Below are positions 31,942-44,605 of a stretch of DNA of 64,000 nucleotides, piece after piece. Made by a program: the position numbers and the translations under genes. The stretch spans positions 682,001 through 746,000 of the forward strand of contig CM065652.1 of NCBI GenBank assembly GCA_033220425.1, in the 5' to 3' direction. Every line of letters starts with the position of its first letter. Within the stretch, counting starts at the first letter, position 1. Source of the DNA: Lepraria neglecta. Taxonomy: Eukaryota > Ascomycota > Lecanoromycetes > Lecanorales > Stereocaulaceae. The notes beneath the pieces were generated by a model. That model did no database searches, was not told the DNA's origin, and saw only the letters and a list, made by a program, of their open reading frames with translations.

Positions 31942-33606
31942 CTCGGATTGTTGCACTGATTCTCGGAGATAGAGCTTCAGCTGATATTGACGACTTGCTG
32001 GTGATTATGGACGATGGTTTGTGATACGGACACTGATGCAGAATTGAAGACTAGCAAGAAGAGATGGAGGATGGTTTGGCCTGGGGTTGACGGTCTTCGG
32101 GGTTTCAAAGAAGGAGGGGATGAGAGTGACACAAAGATGGAATTCGCCCTATACCTAATCGAGGTTACTGGTTTTCTACCGTCCGGCATCGTGGTTATTC
32201 CGTCGGTCAAAATTAGATGAAAAAGCAGAATTGGTGCTCAACTCAAGCGGGATTGTCCTCATTCTGTGCTCCTGGAGAGCAGAGACGAAGACCATTTTCT
32301 TAGAAGCTGAGCGAAAAGTGGAAAGGCATCTTGCTCTAGAATCAACAAAAGCCGCAACTTCAGAGCGCAACATCTTCTGACCATGGCAAGATTTCCTGCT
32401 CGGCTGCTAAGGACCAACATCGCGCCATCCTGGTCTCAGAAGTATTGATTTGGAAATATTATTTGCACGAGCAGTAGTTTGATTCTCCCTGCATGTACCT
32501 GACCTTAACCAAGCTCCACCGCAACTTCAGCCGTCAAGAATGCCTTACGTATCGCTTCCGCGCACAACTACCATATATCTCAAATATTCCCTCCAGTATT
32601 CCAAATTCCTCGCAGGCAATCAATCCTTTCGTTTTCGTGTTATCATACGCAACGTAACGTAATGCAAGACATTCTCTAGACCGCAAGAGATCTCGTGACT
32701 CGACCGAATATCTCGAGACCCCGGTGGCGCCGCCTCACATTGTGTGGCTGCACCTTCGCGGATGCCTCCGGAGGAACGGAGGGGAAAAGCTGTTGGCTTC
32801 GTGTGGTAAGACGTCAGTGTCTGCTGCTCGCTAGAGAATTGACGTCAACGTGTAGTGGTTGAATTGATTGTGTATCCTGCACGACAATTAGCCGACAGCT
32901 GCAGGTGCCCGCCAAGGGAGACCTTACCTAAACACGCGGGTGACCCGTTTTTCCGCACTAGCCCAGATTTTCTGCGCACCGCAACAACACCTCAGGTATT
33001 GATTTTCAAGACTCAAAGTCCGTACATAAATTGTAGAACTTGTTGAGCTCTATAAATTTGCAGCCGGAAGTTTCTTCAGAAAGCTGGTGGTTGGGAAGCT
33101 GTTGGCTGTTGAGTAAAATTCAGGCGAACGAATTCTTTTGTCATCCGCGTGCCTAAGTAGAATCACAACTCATCATTTGCCGCATCGGTCCGAAGTGGCT
33201 GCAGGAAGGCTGCATGGAGGCTGGATGACGTCGCGATCTAGCGCCTGCTACCTATGTACCCCAAAATGGTGATCTATCATGTTTCATTGCCGGTTGATGT
33301 AGTACAATATATGAATAAGACAAATATGCGAGAATTGAATGCCCCCACTCTATCATCCACGGCCCAAACACCATTTCTATGCAAATGCCCCTTCTATAGT
33401 TGTATGAAAGGAAGCTCCCAATTGTATCTACTCCCTATAATTGATGGCACCATACCTTTTCCTAGTCCTCTGTGTGAAAATGAGCGCTTTGATGATGATT
33501 GAGGCATTTCCAGAATTAAAGAGCGCCAGGTCACGAGAGCTCCTGTGAATGGCTCTGCCATTTCCGTCAGCAAGTCTGGAAATGGACCACGCTTACGTGA
33601 AGCTCG
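31942..33606. other. Gene-poor stretch of 1.7 kb
   Basis: No protein-like frame of useful length. It includes AT-rich and mixed tracts; frames at 31977-32210, 32176-32373 and 33254-33502 show nothing recognisable. Confidence 0.45.
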
Positions 33607-33789
33607 TTACCATTTGCCGTGTCCGCTACATTGCTCGTTGTGTATGACCGTCTTCTGTGCCTTCCCCGAGCACACCCCGCTCTTCTTGCCAGCGCATGGG
33701 GCTTTGTCCTTCTTCGTGTGACCGCAGGTGTACTTGTGTGTGATTTCGATACAAAAGTTGATGGGATGCTGGAAGGTATGGGGAGACAT
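33607..33789 (-). CDS. Small Cys-rich protein (60 residues)
   Basis: An intact 60-codon frame from the ATG at 33789. The sequence is Cys/Lys/His-rich with regular spacing: NFCIEITHKYTCGHTKKDKA, then PCAGKKSGVCSGKAQ and NEQCSGHGKW. The CGH and paired Cys pattern resembles small uncharacterised fungal proteins that may bind zinc. No signal peptide is visible, so it is not an obvious secreted effector in this form; an upstream exon could change that. It lies alone in the accessory stretch. Confidence 0.42.
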   Translation of the reverse strand: MSPHTFQHPINFCIEITHKYTCGHTKKDKAPCAGKKSGVCSGKAQKTVIHNEQCSGHGKW

Positions 33790-36329
33790 GCTGAAGCCTT
33801 CGTATGTGTGGACAGTAGGTGCTCCAAGAGTAGAGAGGATGGAGATGGCGCTCGCTGGAAATTGTTCAATCTGTCAAAAACTGTTAGGGCTCAAATTGTA
33901 TGAAGAAGGGACATCGGACAGCTTACCTGGCTTATACAGACTTATAAAGGCAGCAGATTTGTAATTTTTGTTAAAAGCAAATGAAGGAGGCGGGGTCTGG
34001 AGATAGATGAGGAAACCAGGATTTTATAATGTTCAGAGAGATAGGTGCTGTTTCCCACGGATATATGGCCACGAAATCTCTTCCGGAACACAAAATCGAA
34101 TGCTGCAAGTGACCGAAAACGTTTTGACGTAATTTACATGTGATGAAAAGTACGAATTCATAGATTATTAAGGACAGGATAGAAGCCTTGCAATGATTAG
34201 GTAACCAGAGAACGCTTCGTATAGCAGAGAGGGAAGGCAAATGTCACCAAGGTATGTGTAGTCGTCCCATCGCATTTCGTCGGAGGTGGTGTGTAAAGAT
34301 GTATAAATGTGATGTGGAGAGAATAATGGCTTTTGAGCAACCTTTAGATGCAGGGATCTTGCTCCTTGCGCGTCTTTGCAGCGGGATCGGGCACTGTGAT
34401 GGATGAAAGCTCGCATCATATTGGTCAGGCACTTGAGGAAGTTTCCTAGCTGCGGGGAGCCCAAAGCGTCATATCCATCTCGAGGCACATGCACCATCTG
34501 GGTCGCTGCTCAAGGATCATGATTCCCGCGGCAATGTGGACGCGCGAAGTTGTTTCCAATGGATTTGATGGAGGTGAAGGGGGCAATTGGCCGAAGTCTT
34601 GGAGGACCGTTATGCCCTGCTTTAGGGGGGCTACATGGACGAATCAGAGCAGGATCTGAGTATTTTGGATCTTTTCGTAATTGCTTGCGTTAGTTCTAGT
34701 GGATCTCGCCACCAACGGTCTGCGGGGCCTGCGGATAACCTAGCATAGTCGGCATTAGTTCTAACCTTCGTCTTTCTTAGAATTTGCAGGCTGTGAGCAT
34801 CCATACGGAGTACATGCCGAGGACTGAGCAGTGATGGAGGTATCAACGATCCACCCCCCGAATACTTTCGACCCGGAGCCACCGAAGAGCGGTGAAGGGT
34901 GAGTATGACCGTATGATCGGAGGCGATCGAATCCAGTACTCTGAGTTTTCTCAGTGTCTTGCTGTTGTTGTCGAAATATCTCAGAGACACGTTTTTCCCG
35001 GGACGAATCGCTTGAAAACCTAGTCTCTGGCTACTGGAATGCCTTCTCGATCAGAATTGCTGAGATCTGGCCTGCACGAAGATCGTAGATCCCATCGTTG
35101 GTAATATGCTTTTTCAGAAAGGGAGGGAATTTTTCGCGAAGTTGGCCGAACCCGACGGGAGGATCGCTCCATGTTTTAGTGCTCCCTTCGAGATCCCAGG
35201 ACATGGCTGAGATAGCCGTTGGAGAAAGTGACAAATAGACTGTGTGGGATCATATGGTGGGAAGTTGTTGTTGGTGGAGGCTGATGTATTAGTGAAAGAT
35301 TAATGGAATCGGGGAGGATTTCTGTAATTTGGAGAACGGGTTTGTGGTAAAAGAGAAGAAACGAATCCCTCGGCACTACTTAGGGAAGGAAGGGTCGACG
35401 CCGTTCAGGGCAACATTCGAAACGTCCACAGCCTCACGATATAACATGACACCGTTTCCACTCAGTTGTGCATAAAAGCCCTTTACAGTCAACGTCTTGA
35501 TAAATTCATTATGTTGATTCACTACTAGTCGAGACATTTGTTGCACCGATCGTACAGCTACCAATCCAACCAAGCATAAGATTGACAAGATGCCCAGCTC
35601 TTCCAACTTCCTCCCACTCCTCCCGGCTACGACATACGTCCTCCTAAGGGCTCCTGGGCCAGACGAGCCTTAGCCAGTCCGAACCGCCCCCTGGTCGATG
35701 CTCCAGTCGGAGACCAAATCATGCCTACCGACGAGATGGTCAAAGCTTTTGCTTCCTAGAGACGAACTGCCCGTCCCAATACAAAGAATGCCTTTCTCCC
35801 GCTAGCTCTCTTGGAGGAGTAGGAAAATGACAATGCTGAATGGAACTTGGCGATGATGGTACTAGGTGGGGCGAGCATGGATTTTGCACAGTGGCTGGCC
35901 CCTCCCCTTGGTTAGCTGGACCATTCGGGACTTCTCGCACTTCTGTTGGTTGTCTTGTGAATTTGTACGATGTCTACTGCCAGCGAATCTTGTTGGGCGG
36001 GCTGATGATGAGGTCGATAATCGCATCCATTCTTTTATGTATATTGTCATGATGAGCTGGTCTCTCGATTGAAACCCTGTGATCTAGAGGCTTCAAATCT
36101 CTAGAAATGTACCGAAAGTGTCTGGTTAGATGTCGAGCTCCCGTAGACAAGCACAAGGGGACCTCATCAAATTGCGGAGGATCCGTGGGTCAAAGACCCT
36201 CAGAATTACGCACGTTTAGCCAGAGGACCTTCAAACGTTGGGTATCACACGGTTGTAAAACAGGAGACGAGAGTTTCTCGTTGTGCCGAAGAGTATTGAC
36301 TGGGTGCTTTTGGTTGGGACTTAAGCGGA
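33790..36329. other. Accessory stretch with unassigned minus-strand frames
   Basis: Several minus-strand frames lie in series: 34168-34497, 34631-34990, 35031-35234 and 35376-35606. They may be exons or fragments of one decayed gene. 35031-35234 contains SDPPVGFGQLREKFPPFLKK and NDGIYDLRAGQISAILIEKA, which look protein-like, and 34631-34990 is Arg/Ser-rich. I could not join them with convincing splice sites and recognise no family. Confidence 0.35.
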
Positions 36330-37831
36330 CTATGGCTGAGTATTTGTAGGAATGAAGTTGGGAAATAGCTGTTTCAAGTGTATATCACCCCTTCTCTCGA
36401 CACGATCAGGGGTAAATGTCCTGTGTTTCACGAGCTGACTGGGCTTGCAGCCTGAAGAGTCGGTTGAAGGCAGCGGTAAGGGAAGGCCACTGGCCTCCTG
36501 CTTCTCGCTAGCTTCGAACTCTGACCACGTGTCAGATTGCTTTGCAGCCTCAGCCTTCCGGTCCATTCGTGCGCGCACTGCTAGCGCGAGTTCATTTATG
36601 AATAGCAACGGTAGAGTATCCCATTGACTTCCGCCAACAATTTGGTAACCAACCCGAACATATGCCTCCTGGAAGACAGTCCATACATTTTCATCGGCCC
36701 TTTTTATGGGAGACGGGCGCGGGTAGCACGGATCGTTGCCAAGTAACCGCTTCATAGCTTGATCAACATTGAAATCGAGCAGCCATAGGTGCGTTACTGC
36801 GACTTCTGGCCCGAATGCACCTGCACATGGGTTGGAGGTGTTCCATCCTAGACGTCGTAATTCTTCGGAACTAGGAAGTGGTTGTTAATGGAACTTGGGG
36901 ATCCACCCAGGACAAATTCAACACCCGCAGCGTCTATCTTTGCATCTCAGTGCAAAATCGTGAGTTTTTCTCCCATTGCAACTGCAAATTGCTTGGTATC
37001 AAGCCCTGTGTTTTCCATTTCGTCAAGGCACAAAGGAAAATTCTTCAGGCCGAAGTAGGTTTTGGGGCCGGACTTAGATCTTGTGGTTTGGTCCCGGCGT
37101 TTCCCCAAGTATGGTCGTACTAAGCAGTCGTTGTTACTATCTTATAATTTCGCATTGGCTCTAAGCCCCTCAGGACAGTAGTGATCGATGAGTGCATGCC
37201 TGGCAAGTGGATGAATTGGTGGGATATGTTCCGAAAGTAATAAATTGTCAGGGGTCTGATCCCCCTCCGGAAACATACATCGGCGGGCTTTCCACCATAT
37301 GTCTTCCTTGCTGATATAGCGGTAGCAGCGTGGAACGAGCATGCTAGTGGTCTTGTACCGTGTAGAATTGTCGTTCATAACTTCCTCAACCCTTTTGCGC
37401 ATGATGAGGTCGTTCCATAGCCGGCATTCTCCTGCAAGGGCAGTATTCCCATTGATGACTTTTTTGATGGCTTGAGTTGTTCCAAGCTGCTTGTACAATC
37501 TCCCGCAGGAACTCCACCCAATCGCACGCAGACTTTGTGGGGAACGCGACCTCAAAATATCGAGTTGGGAGGGGCGATGGCCCGATCCTGGTAGTTCCTG
37601 CCCATCATACGGCCTCGACTCCTCGAAATTCTGCTCGATAATCAAGCTCGCACCGGACATTACGAAAGAAGTGGAGAGCAGCTTACGGAGCAAGTCTCGA
37701 GGCTTGTCCAGGATGCCTGTTGCGGCCCCATCCCTGGGAAAGTCTGGTAGATTGAGGATCAGCGAGTCCTCAAATTCAGGAAGCTTGCGTTGGCAATCCA
37801 GCTCGCCCTGTGGACTGGGTTCGGAGGCCAT
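36330..37831 (-). pseudogene. Decayed DUF3669-family gene
   Basis: The minus-strand reading from the ATG at 37831 follows the fungal DUF3669 domain in order: AIKKVINGNTALAGECRLWN, VPRCYRYISKEDIWW, LLLSEHIPPIHPLARHALID, HYCPEGLRANAKL, then NDCLVRPYLGKRRD, FGLKNFPLCLDEMENTGLD, AVAMGEKL, DAKIDAAGVEFVLGG, LWLLDFNVDQAM, NDPCYPRPSP and VGYQIVGGSQWDTLPLLFIN. It is broken by an in-frame TAA (37142-37144) and an in-frame TGA (36947-36949). The TGA replaces the conserved Trp of the HW-AK motif. A frame change lies near 36880 between the VEFVLGG and LWLLDF blocks. No introns explain these, because conserved residues continue in frame on both sides of each stop. Intact relatives often end in a zinc-finger-like region and have unknown function. 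This copy is most likely dead; the TGG to TGA change fits repeat-induced point mutation. Confidence 0.8.
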
Positions 37832-38171
37832 AGAGTGGTGCTGATCTTTGGGTATATCATTGTGAAAGGAGGGGCTCGAAGGGTAATTTTGTTAGTCATT
37901 TCCTGTTTGCTTCGGTAGTTTCTATATATGTATGAATATGATAAGGGTTGAAGTCCCGAGAAAGTTGTTATATAGGCTGGGCCGTTGCCAAATCTTATGA
38001 CTCGCATGCAGTATTTGTCCCCAAAAATTGAAATTTTGGGACTCACTTGATGAATGTCTGCATGTGAAAGAGGGTTTCTGTCCCTCCACAGCGCACAATC
38101 AAGCGGCAACAGCGTCAAGCACAAATATTTTGGGTTGCAGCCATACAGAGCGCACCTTCAGCGCGCACAAT
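37832..38171. other. Short spacer
   Basis: Upstream of the DUF3669 remnant and 3' flank of GWT1; no feature is seen. Confidence 0.5.
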
Positions 38172-39719
38172 TTATAGCTTGATTGATAGACTCCAGGAGT
38201 CTAGCGCTACAGCAACAGCTGTAAGCAGGCTGGTGTAAGCTACCAGCACTCCCATAGCCCCCATTTGACCCATGCTCAGAGTATCCAGAGTGAGGTTGAC
38301 CAGCCCAGTCAGAAGGTTTGCCAGGAGAAAAACAGCAAGGCCATTTCTATTGAACGACTTGAGTACTTTGCTGGTAGCTCTGACACTTTCCTTATTCTCC
38401 GCGGCCATATCAGTGGCCGTGTAGATACTAGGGAAGAAAAGTGTTTCAATGGCGCAAAACAACGTAATTTGAGCACTGTTGAACGCTGAAACCCAGAACA
38501 CATATGGTAGATTTGCCATACGACGTGATACGCGTAGGTTGAGCCCGACCTTGAAGGAAGTCGCGGCAAAGGAAAGGGTAGTCCAACCAATCGCCCAGAT
38601 TACCAGACGTAATAGTAAAGACCTTCGCTGTACTGACCCTGGCGCAGACTTTGAGACGCCCCTGAGATTCCGGGGTAGGACGTCGAAACCGACTGCCTGC
38701 CCTGTCAGAAAGATGGCTAGATATCCCCAAAAGGAGAAAATCCCCTCGCGATTTTGGCTCAAGAGGTCTGTTCTCGGAGCTGTAAGTATATATGCTTTTA
38801 AGCTGGTAAATTCGAGGAGGGCCTGATAAATGCAGCTGAGAAGTAATGCCAGCGGCGCCGTCAAGGTTATCATCGCGGAGAAGGATTGAAAGAGAGCCAC
38901 AAATGGTGGTAGTAATGCGAGGGTGAAGAAGAAGTTCCAATGCACGCCGTATTCTGTGACATGCTCAGCATAGTCCAGACCCTTGACGCTATACAGGCGT
39001 ATTAATCCTAGTAGAAGCAATGGCGCGGAGCTCCTAAAAGAGGCACGGAGAGATCTTCCCAAGGATGAAGTCTTGCCAGCGAGACGAGCTGAAAGGACTG
39101 GCCTTGTCGAGACCAACCCAGTGGAAAAGACAAAGGACCCAACGCCCATATCCATCAGTGATGTTCCCCACGTCTCAACTTTTGCGAAACGTCTTGGAAA
39201 GACTCGGAAGTCGACTGCAAGGATTGCTACACATGTCGAAGCCATCATAGCGCCCCTGTATGCCGTGATGAAAGGTCGGACCGGTAGTGGATCCAGCTTC
39301 TCGTGGTTATCTGAGTCATTCCTGGGGGTATTGTTAGGTGGTGGCTTTAGAGGTTTCTTCTGCTGGGTATTCGCCGGAGGCAGAGCGTATAGAAGGACAG
39401 CTGGCGAGACAAGTAGAGCATTGAGTAGCAGGAGATTCGACGAGTATAGTGTGGTTGCGAACAAGAAGGCCGCGACATTCAGTAAGAAGTCGGCGAGAAA
39501 TGCTGGTGGGCCATATTTGAGGAAGAAATTCTGACGCGATTGGAGAGCTGACCAGAGCAGGTACGCGGCCTAGGACAGCTTGCATTAGTTTTAGACTAAG
39601 AGACATAGATGAAGGACACTCACTGGAGCTACAGCTGTTACAATGTTGATTTCCGAGACGCTGCCCCCGGAAAGGTTAGACACAAAGTCCTCCTTGAGTG
39701 CCTTGTAGCTCTGCGCCAT
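38172..39719 (-). CDS. gwt1: GPI inositol acyltransferase Gwt1
   Basis: Two exons, complement(39624..39719, 38172..39569), 497 residues (yeast 490). An ER multi-pass enzyme that acylates the inositol of GlcN-PI, an early step of GPI-anchor synthesis; it is the target of gepinacin/manogepix-type inhibitors. The start [20 protein letters not shown] is the family's opening signature. After the 54-nt intron come [16 protein letters not shown] and hydrophobic segments such as [18 protein letters not shown]. The lumenal/catalytic blocks include [86 protein letters not shown] and, near the end, [20 protein letters not shown]. Eleven to thirteen membrane segments are apparent. It is divergent from the GFA gene (293 bp). 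Confidence 0.95.
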
Positions 39720-40012
39720 TGCTAGCTGGTGCTAGGCGTCTCAGGCCCAATTGACACCTGTCACCGACGTCCTCTTGACGACCGTATATCACCAAACTTG
39801 GGAGCAGATGATTGGATGAAGCTGTTTACCACGGGACCACCGAAGCTCCGAAGGGAACAGCGCAGAATCCAACCCCACTAGAATAGGTACTGTGGTACCA
39901 CTTGAACGTCACTTCTTTCAATCATTTTCTAGCCTCACAAACTTCCTGTCTTCTCTATCTATATCAATGTAATATTCTACACTCTCCTTCATCCATCTCA
40001 CCAATTGGAATC

Positions 40013-40745
40013 ATGGATGCAGAGACACCTCTTCGCGGAGCCTGCTCATGCGGACGGAACCACTACTTCATTGCCATACCCTCTAACCCCCACGAGACTT
40101 TACAGGTCATTTTTGATGACAGTGCAGAGCACAGTGAGCCATTACTGAACCCAGCTTAATCCAGCTTTGATATCCTTGCTAATCCAGACTTCCGCCTCAG
40201 GCCGAGCACTCTCACTCCGCGTTCCACTTGCCCAAATCCACAGTGAAACTTACGCATTTTACTCTGACGAGACCCCCAATACCATCCGCCGAGTATTTAC
40301 ACCAGACCATGCTCCTCACTCAAAGCGCCACTTCTGCGGTATCTGCGGTACATCTTTGAGTCATTGGAGCGAAGAAAGCCCAGAAGAGGCGGAACTCATA
40401 TACGTGAACCTCAAGACTCTGAAGAGTGAGGACGTGGACAGGTTGCAAGATGCTGGGATCCTGACGGCAGTGACTGAAGACGAGACGGAGGGATCACACG
40501 AATCCAGCAAGGGCTCAAGACAAGTCACAAGTATTGGACAAGGCAGGGAAGTTCGAGGGAACCCTTGGTTTGAGGAGATGATCCAAGGCAGTGAACTGGG
40601 CAGATTCAGAAGGCGGCGCGGTGGCGAGACTAGTTCAGATGGCAAGACCAAGGTTGAGTGGGAGGTCACTGAGTTCGAGAGCGGCGAGGGGGATGATGGG
40701 GCTACCGTAGCAGGCAAGAGGAAGCTTGGTTCGCTCGGGGTGTAG
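40013..40745 (+). CDS. GFA/CENP-V domain zinc protein
   Basis: Two exons (40013-40133, 40201-40745) with a 67-nt intron (GTGAGC...CCTCAG), 221 residues. The GFA fold begins with the zinc motif GACSCGRNHYFIAIP and continues with LRVPLAQIHSETYAFYSDE, the second zinc motif HFCGICGTSLSHW and the ELIYVNLKTL strand. The family takes its name from glutathione-dependent formaldehyde-activating enzyme, but most fungal members have no proven reaction. The C-terminal third (about 145-221) is acidic and Ser/Gly/Arg-rich and probably disordered. Exon joining uses the second of two candidate acceptors, because only that one restores SRALSLRVPLAQIH in frame. Confidence 0.87.
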
Positions 40746-41213
40746 AGATGCGGAGTGGTTAAAAGTTATGAGTCACGGTACATACGGTATGGGAATTTGC
40801 AGGGAGCTTCTGATCTCGGGATGCCTTGTCACAGACTGGAGCACTAGGGCACGGAGAATAACTATTGAGCTATTCAAGTTGCAAAGCTCTCTAGCTCTTA
40901 ATGAAGCGATTTAGAGGCCATCGGGAAGAACTGCGGCTACAAATATGTGTTGTGCCCGTCATCGTCGTGTGACGATGACCTGGACCGCGTCTTTGGCGTG
41001 ATATGGGAACCTTGTTTACAGCTTTTTTCGCCTACACCACATCGCCCACTTGCTTCCAGGCTGTACTTGCTCATGAGCTGGCAATTCTCTAGCTTCATGT
41101 CAGTTTGACTGAAGGCGTCAACACGTACTTTGTCTGAGTCCTCAAGAAACCATAGCAACCACAGACCTCCATCGACACGCCGCCAACAAGAAAATCCATA
41201 TTAGCGAATCCCA
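40746..41213. other. Intergenic
   Basis: Spacer with 3' UTR of the GFA gene and the promoter of the next gene; no feature is recognised. Confidence 0.5.
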
Positions 41214-44200
41214 ATGGGTGCCTTATCTGACATCACGGCGCGAGCTTCCAACAACCTCAAGCGTCGTTCGAACTCCTCACTGGGATACCAAACCCTACAA
41301 TCACCAGCCAATATCGAAAAGGAGGATCTTGGCAAATCCAGATCACCACATTTCATGACACCTACCTTTTCTTCGTCTAAACAATCTGTGGCAGCGAATA
41401 TGAAGAATGATGATCATCCTTCAACATCTGTCCCTGCGAGACCCATCAAGGCCGAAGGCAGTAATGCATGGACCAAGTCCGCAGCTAAACGCGTTGGATT
41501 TCGTCGTGCTGGGAAGGGGACCCCTCGTTCGAGGAAGGAATCTCCGCTCAGGCAAGTCAATACCATCAGCTTTCCAGACAAGGTATGATCATCTCTCTTG
41601 CATTGTCAATACGCCCTTGCATGGACAATTGTTGACTTGAACACTAGCTCGCTACGCCCTCCTATAGCAAGCTTCCTGACTCTGCACCGTCAACCCAAAA
41701 GCGTGTACAAAATGTCTCACCAAAGGACAAGCCATTGCCCAGTCCTCCTATTGCTCAACTCGATGGCTCAAGCCCTATCATAGAATCTAAAACGCTCATC
41801 GATGCGAGCGATAAGCCACTACGTCGTCGCTCACCTCCGGGCGAGGCTGGGCCTGAGGAAGAAGACTGGCCAGTACTGCACCCAAAGCGATCCGATAGTC
41901 CTGGCACTCTCCAAGAAATCATGCGTGATAAAGGCTCCCAATTAACGCAACAAGCCGTCTCCAGTGAAAAGGAGCGATATCCCTTCCTTGGCAACGCCGT
42001 CCGTCATGTACCCAGCGAAGAGCAAATTCCTGTCTCTAGGTACTCAACTTCGTACAAGGCCCTCACCAAGAATGCCTCATCACCCAACCTCGACCTCAAC
42101 TTGGATGAAAACAAGGACCAAGCCAATGGCAAGAAGTCCATCGATGATCCTTTCAAAGACGGCGTCTACGATTATGGGCCTGTATCGTCTACGAAGGGTC
42201 TCTCGGCATCGCCATCCAATCTCTCGGCTGCAGCAGCTGCTATGGAGAAGTCTGTACAGGAACCCAAACCCACCATCGAGCCACGCCAGACCAGAACCTC
42301 TTCTCTTCGTGCCCGTTTGTCTGCTGGTCAACTCGTCAAGTATGGGCACAGCAAGGTCGTTGGGTTCACTGATTTTACAGCGCCTACGGAGCCGGCTGCT
42401 GGTCCTGGCCGATGGAACAGTCTGCGAGCTCGAAAGGAAGCCCAAGCCGGTCGGTCGATAACCCCTCCGGCGACCAATACCATCCGCACCAAGTCTTCGA
42501 GAGGATCCATCGGCAGCAACCGGGCTCCAGCACAATTCGTTGGTGGTAGCCGGCGCCCATCCCATCCTCGGCGTCCAAGCAGCCGTGGTAGCCTTCGGAA
42601 CGAGTCTCGAGCCTCGACTCCACCTCTGATACCGAGCCGGCCTGCTCCCCTAAAACCAGTATCCAAAGGTGGCAATACCACTGATGCAGAGACTGCTGAC
42701 AAGGGTCATCTTGTTCCAAATACCAGCCCGCGCAAGAGCTTCATCCCAGTGCCGCGTGCGTCAGCTGAACACCCCACTCATGAGAAAGGAGCATTGTCAG
42801 CGTCTAAGGCCATCGAGTCTAGTCCGCCTAAGACACCTAAGAAGGAGGCTCGAAAAGAGAAAGGCATCTATCAGGATCGCTTATCCGCAGACGTCGTAAG
42901 TGAGCTTCAAGCTACAACACCGCGGATGGTCAATGGTTGGTTCCCACAGATATCCCTTGAACATAATGCGTCCTGTGCGCTAGAGGATATCGAAGAGTCT
43001 CCTCAGCATACCTACCAGCTCAAGCGCCTGTCCTTCAACTCGCCTGATCTCGGACCAATTCTGAAGATCTCGCCTTCTGCTGATCGGTTCATAATGGGTC
43101 CAGGGCCAGACAAGGAAAATCGATCCCTTACGAAGAAGAGGAGCAAGGAGCTTGACTGTACCATGATCAAAGATGACTCGAAGACACGCAAATACACTAC
43201 TAAGCCCGTCTCAGCACTGAAGAAAAGACCCCAGCGCCCTTCCTCAAGCCAAGGCCTCTCACGTTTGACTTCTCGTGTTGGCCTTATTGATCTCAAACTC
43301 AGGGAGAAGAAGACTAAGAGCGCCGATCTCAGCCATGTGTCAGCATTGGATCGTGTTCAACAAGAGTCTATCAAGCCTACGAGCGAGTCTTGTCATAACT
43401 ACACGGACTCGTCAGCTAAGGTCTCTAAAGCATCGACCAACACCTCCAACGATCCATTCTTCGATGCACCTGAAGAACCATTGGCTAAGCCGGAAGACGG
43501 CAAGGTTTCATTGCAAGCCCTGAATCAGCGTGAGGGTACTATTGACGGAGCAGCGTGGATCTCGCCCCTTAAAGAGAAGAAGAGCGTCTCGGGAGATGAC
43601 AAGGCCTTGGTCCTTGATGAGCATTTACCTGCAAACCTACGGGAGCAATTCAAAGATGACATGAAGACGGAGACGAAGCTATTGTTGCAAGAGAATCCAT
43701 TTCAGACTGCCAATGTCGGCAAAGGTGTCACCCAGCAGTCGAATGGGAGCAAGGACGCACCTGCCAAAACCCTTCCATCTACACCCGAGCAGAACGTTGG
43801 CAAGCATATTCCTAGCTCTGGCAGCTATCAACCTCGAAGCTCCTCTCGCATGGCTCATCCCGACTTCACCAGCACCAAAGTACGCTCTTCTCCCCCAACC
43901 TCCACGGAAAAGGCCCCGCCAACCCCTCCTAAGGACTTGCCCAAAGAAAAAGACTTCGATCGTCGTCAAAACAACCTCGGCTCACTCCGTGGCCATGGAT
44001 CATCCCAATTAGATCTCAATAGTCTCATTTCGAAGCGCGACTCTGCTGCCCGTGACTCTTACAAATCCCAGGCCTCTGCGGCTAAAGGAGGGATGCTGTC
44101 CAACTTCCGCGGTCTCTTCCACAAGCGCTCTGCCGAGAATGAACCTCTTCTATCTGGTAAGAAACCCAAATCCAAGGCCAAGGTCTCCATTAACGCCAAT

Positions 44201-44605
44201 GGTAGTCCGTTCCCCCCTATCTCAGAGGTCCACCCTGTCCATCGTCCTACGCTAGCCTCGCTCAACCGCTCTAACGCAATAACTCCTCGCCCAAGCACGG
44301 CGGCAACCCCAGCAACCCCGTCGTTCGCCTCTCCCATCCCCACAGAGGTGTCCACGACTACAAACTTGGCCATGCAAATCCTCGACGAGGCACGCAATGA
44401 GCGTTCTAGCCCAAAGAAAGAGCGCCTACTAGAGCTGGGCAGGATCATGGTTGATGCTGTCACGCAGGCAAGAGATGCAGAGAAAGCTATGGAGGAGGCT
44501 AAACAGGCGGCTAGGAAGGCGGAAGTGGCTAATGCATTGTGTAAGAAGAGTTTGGGGGGGGTGGAGAACTGTGTTAAGCAGTGGAGGAGTGAGGTCCGTC
44601 GTTGA
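41214..44605 (+). CDS. Large Ser/Pro/Lys-rich protein with C-terminal coiled coil
   Basis: Two exons (41214-41582, 41648-44605) with a 65-nt intron (GTATGA...CACTAG), 1108 residues. The N-terminus MGALSDITARASNNLKRRSN and most of the body are low in hydrophobic residues and rich in Ser, Pro, Lys and Arg, so largely disordered. Basic clusters and many SP/TP sites (e.g. SSPPKTPKKEARKEK, APPTPPKDLPKEKDFDR) suggest a phosphorylated, possibly nuclear or cytoskeletal protein. A conserved C-terminal part covers residues about 1020-1108: TNLAMQILDEARNERSSPKK, RLLELGRIMVDAVTQARDAE and KAMEEAKQAARKAEVANAL. This forms a coiled coil and is the most likely functional domain. It resembles uncharacterised proteins of other Pezizomycotina; no function is assigned. 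Confidence 0.85.

Noticed and set aside
37090-37125. TACGACCATACTT, similar to the 5S rRNA start
   Set aside because: It lies inside the DUF3669 reading (encoding VRPYLG) and the rest of a 5S gene is absent.
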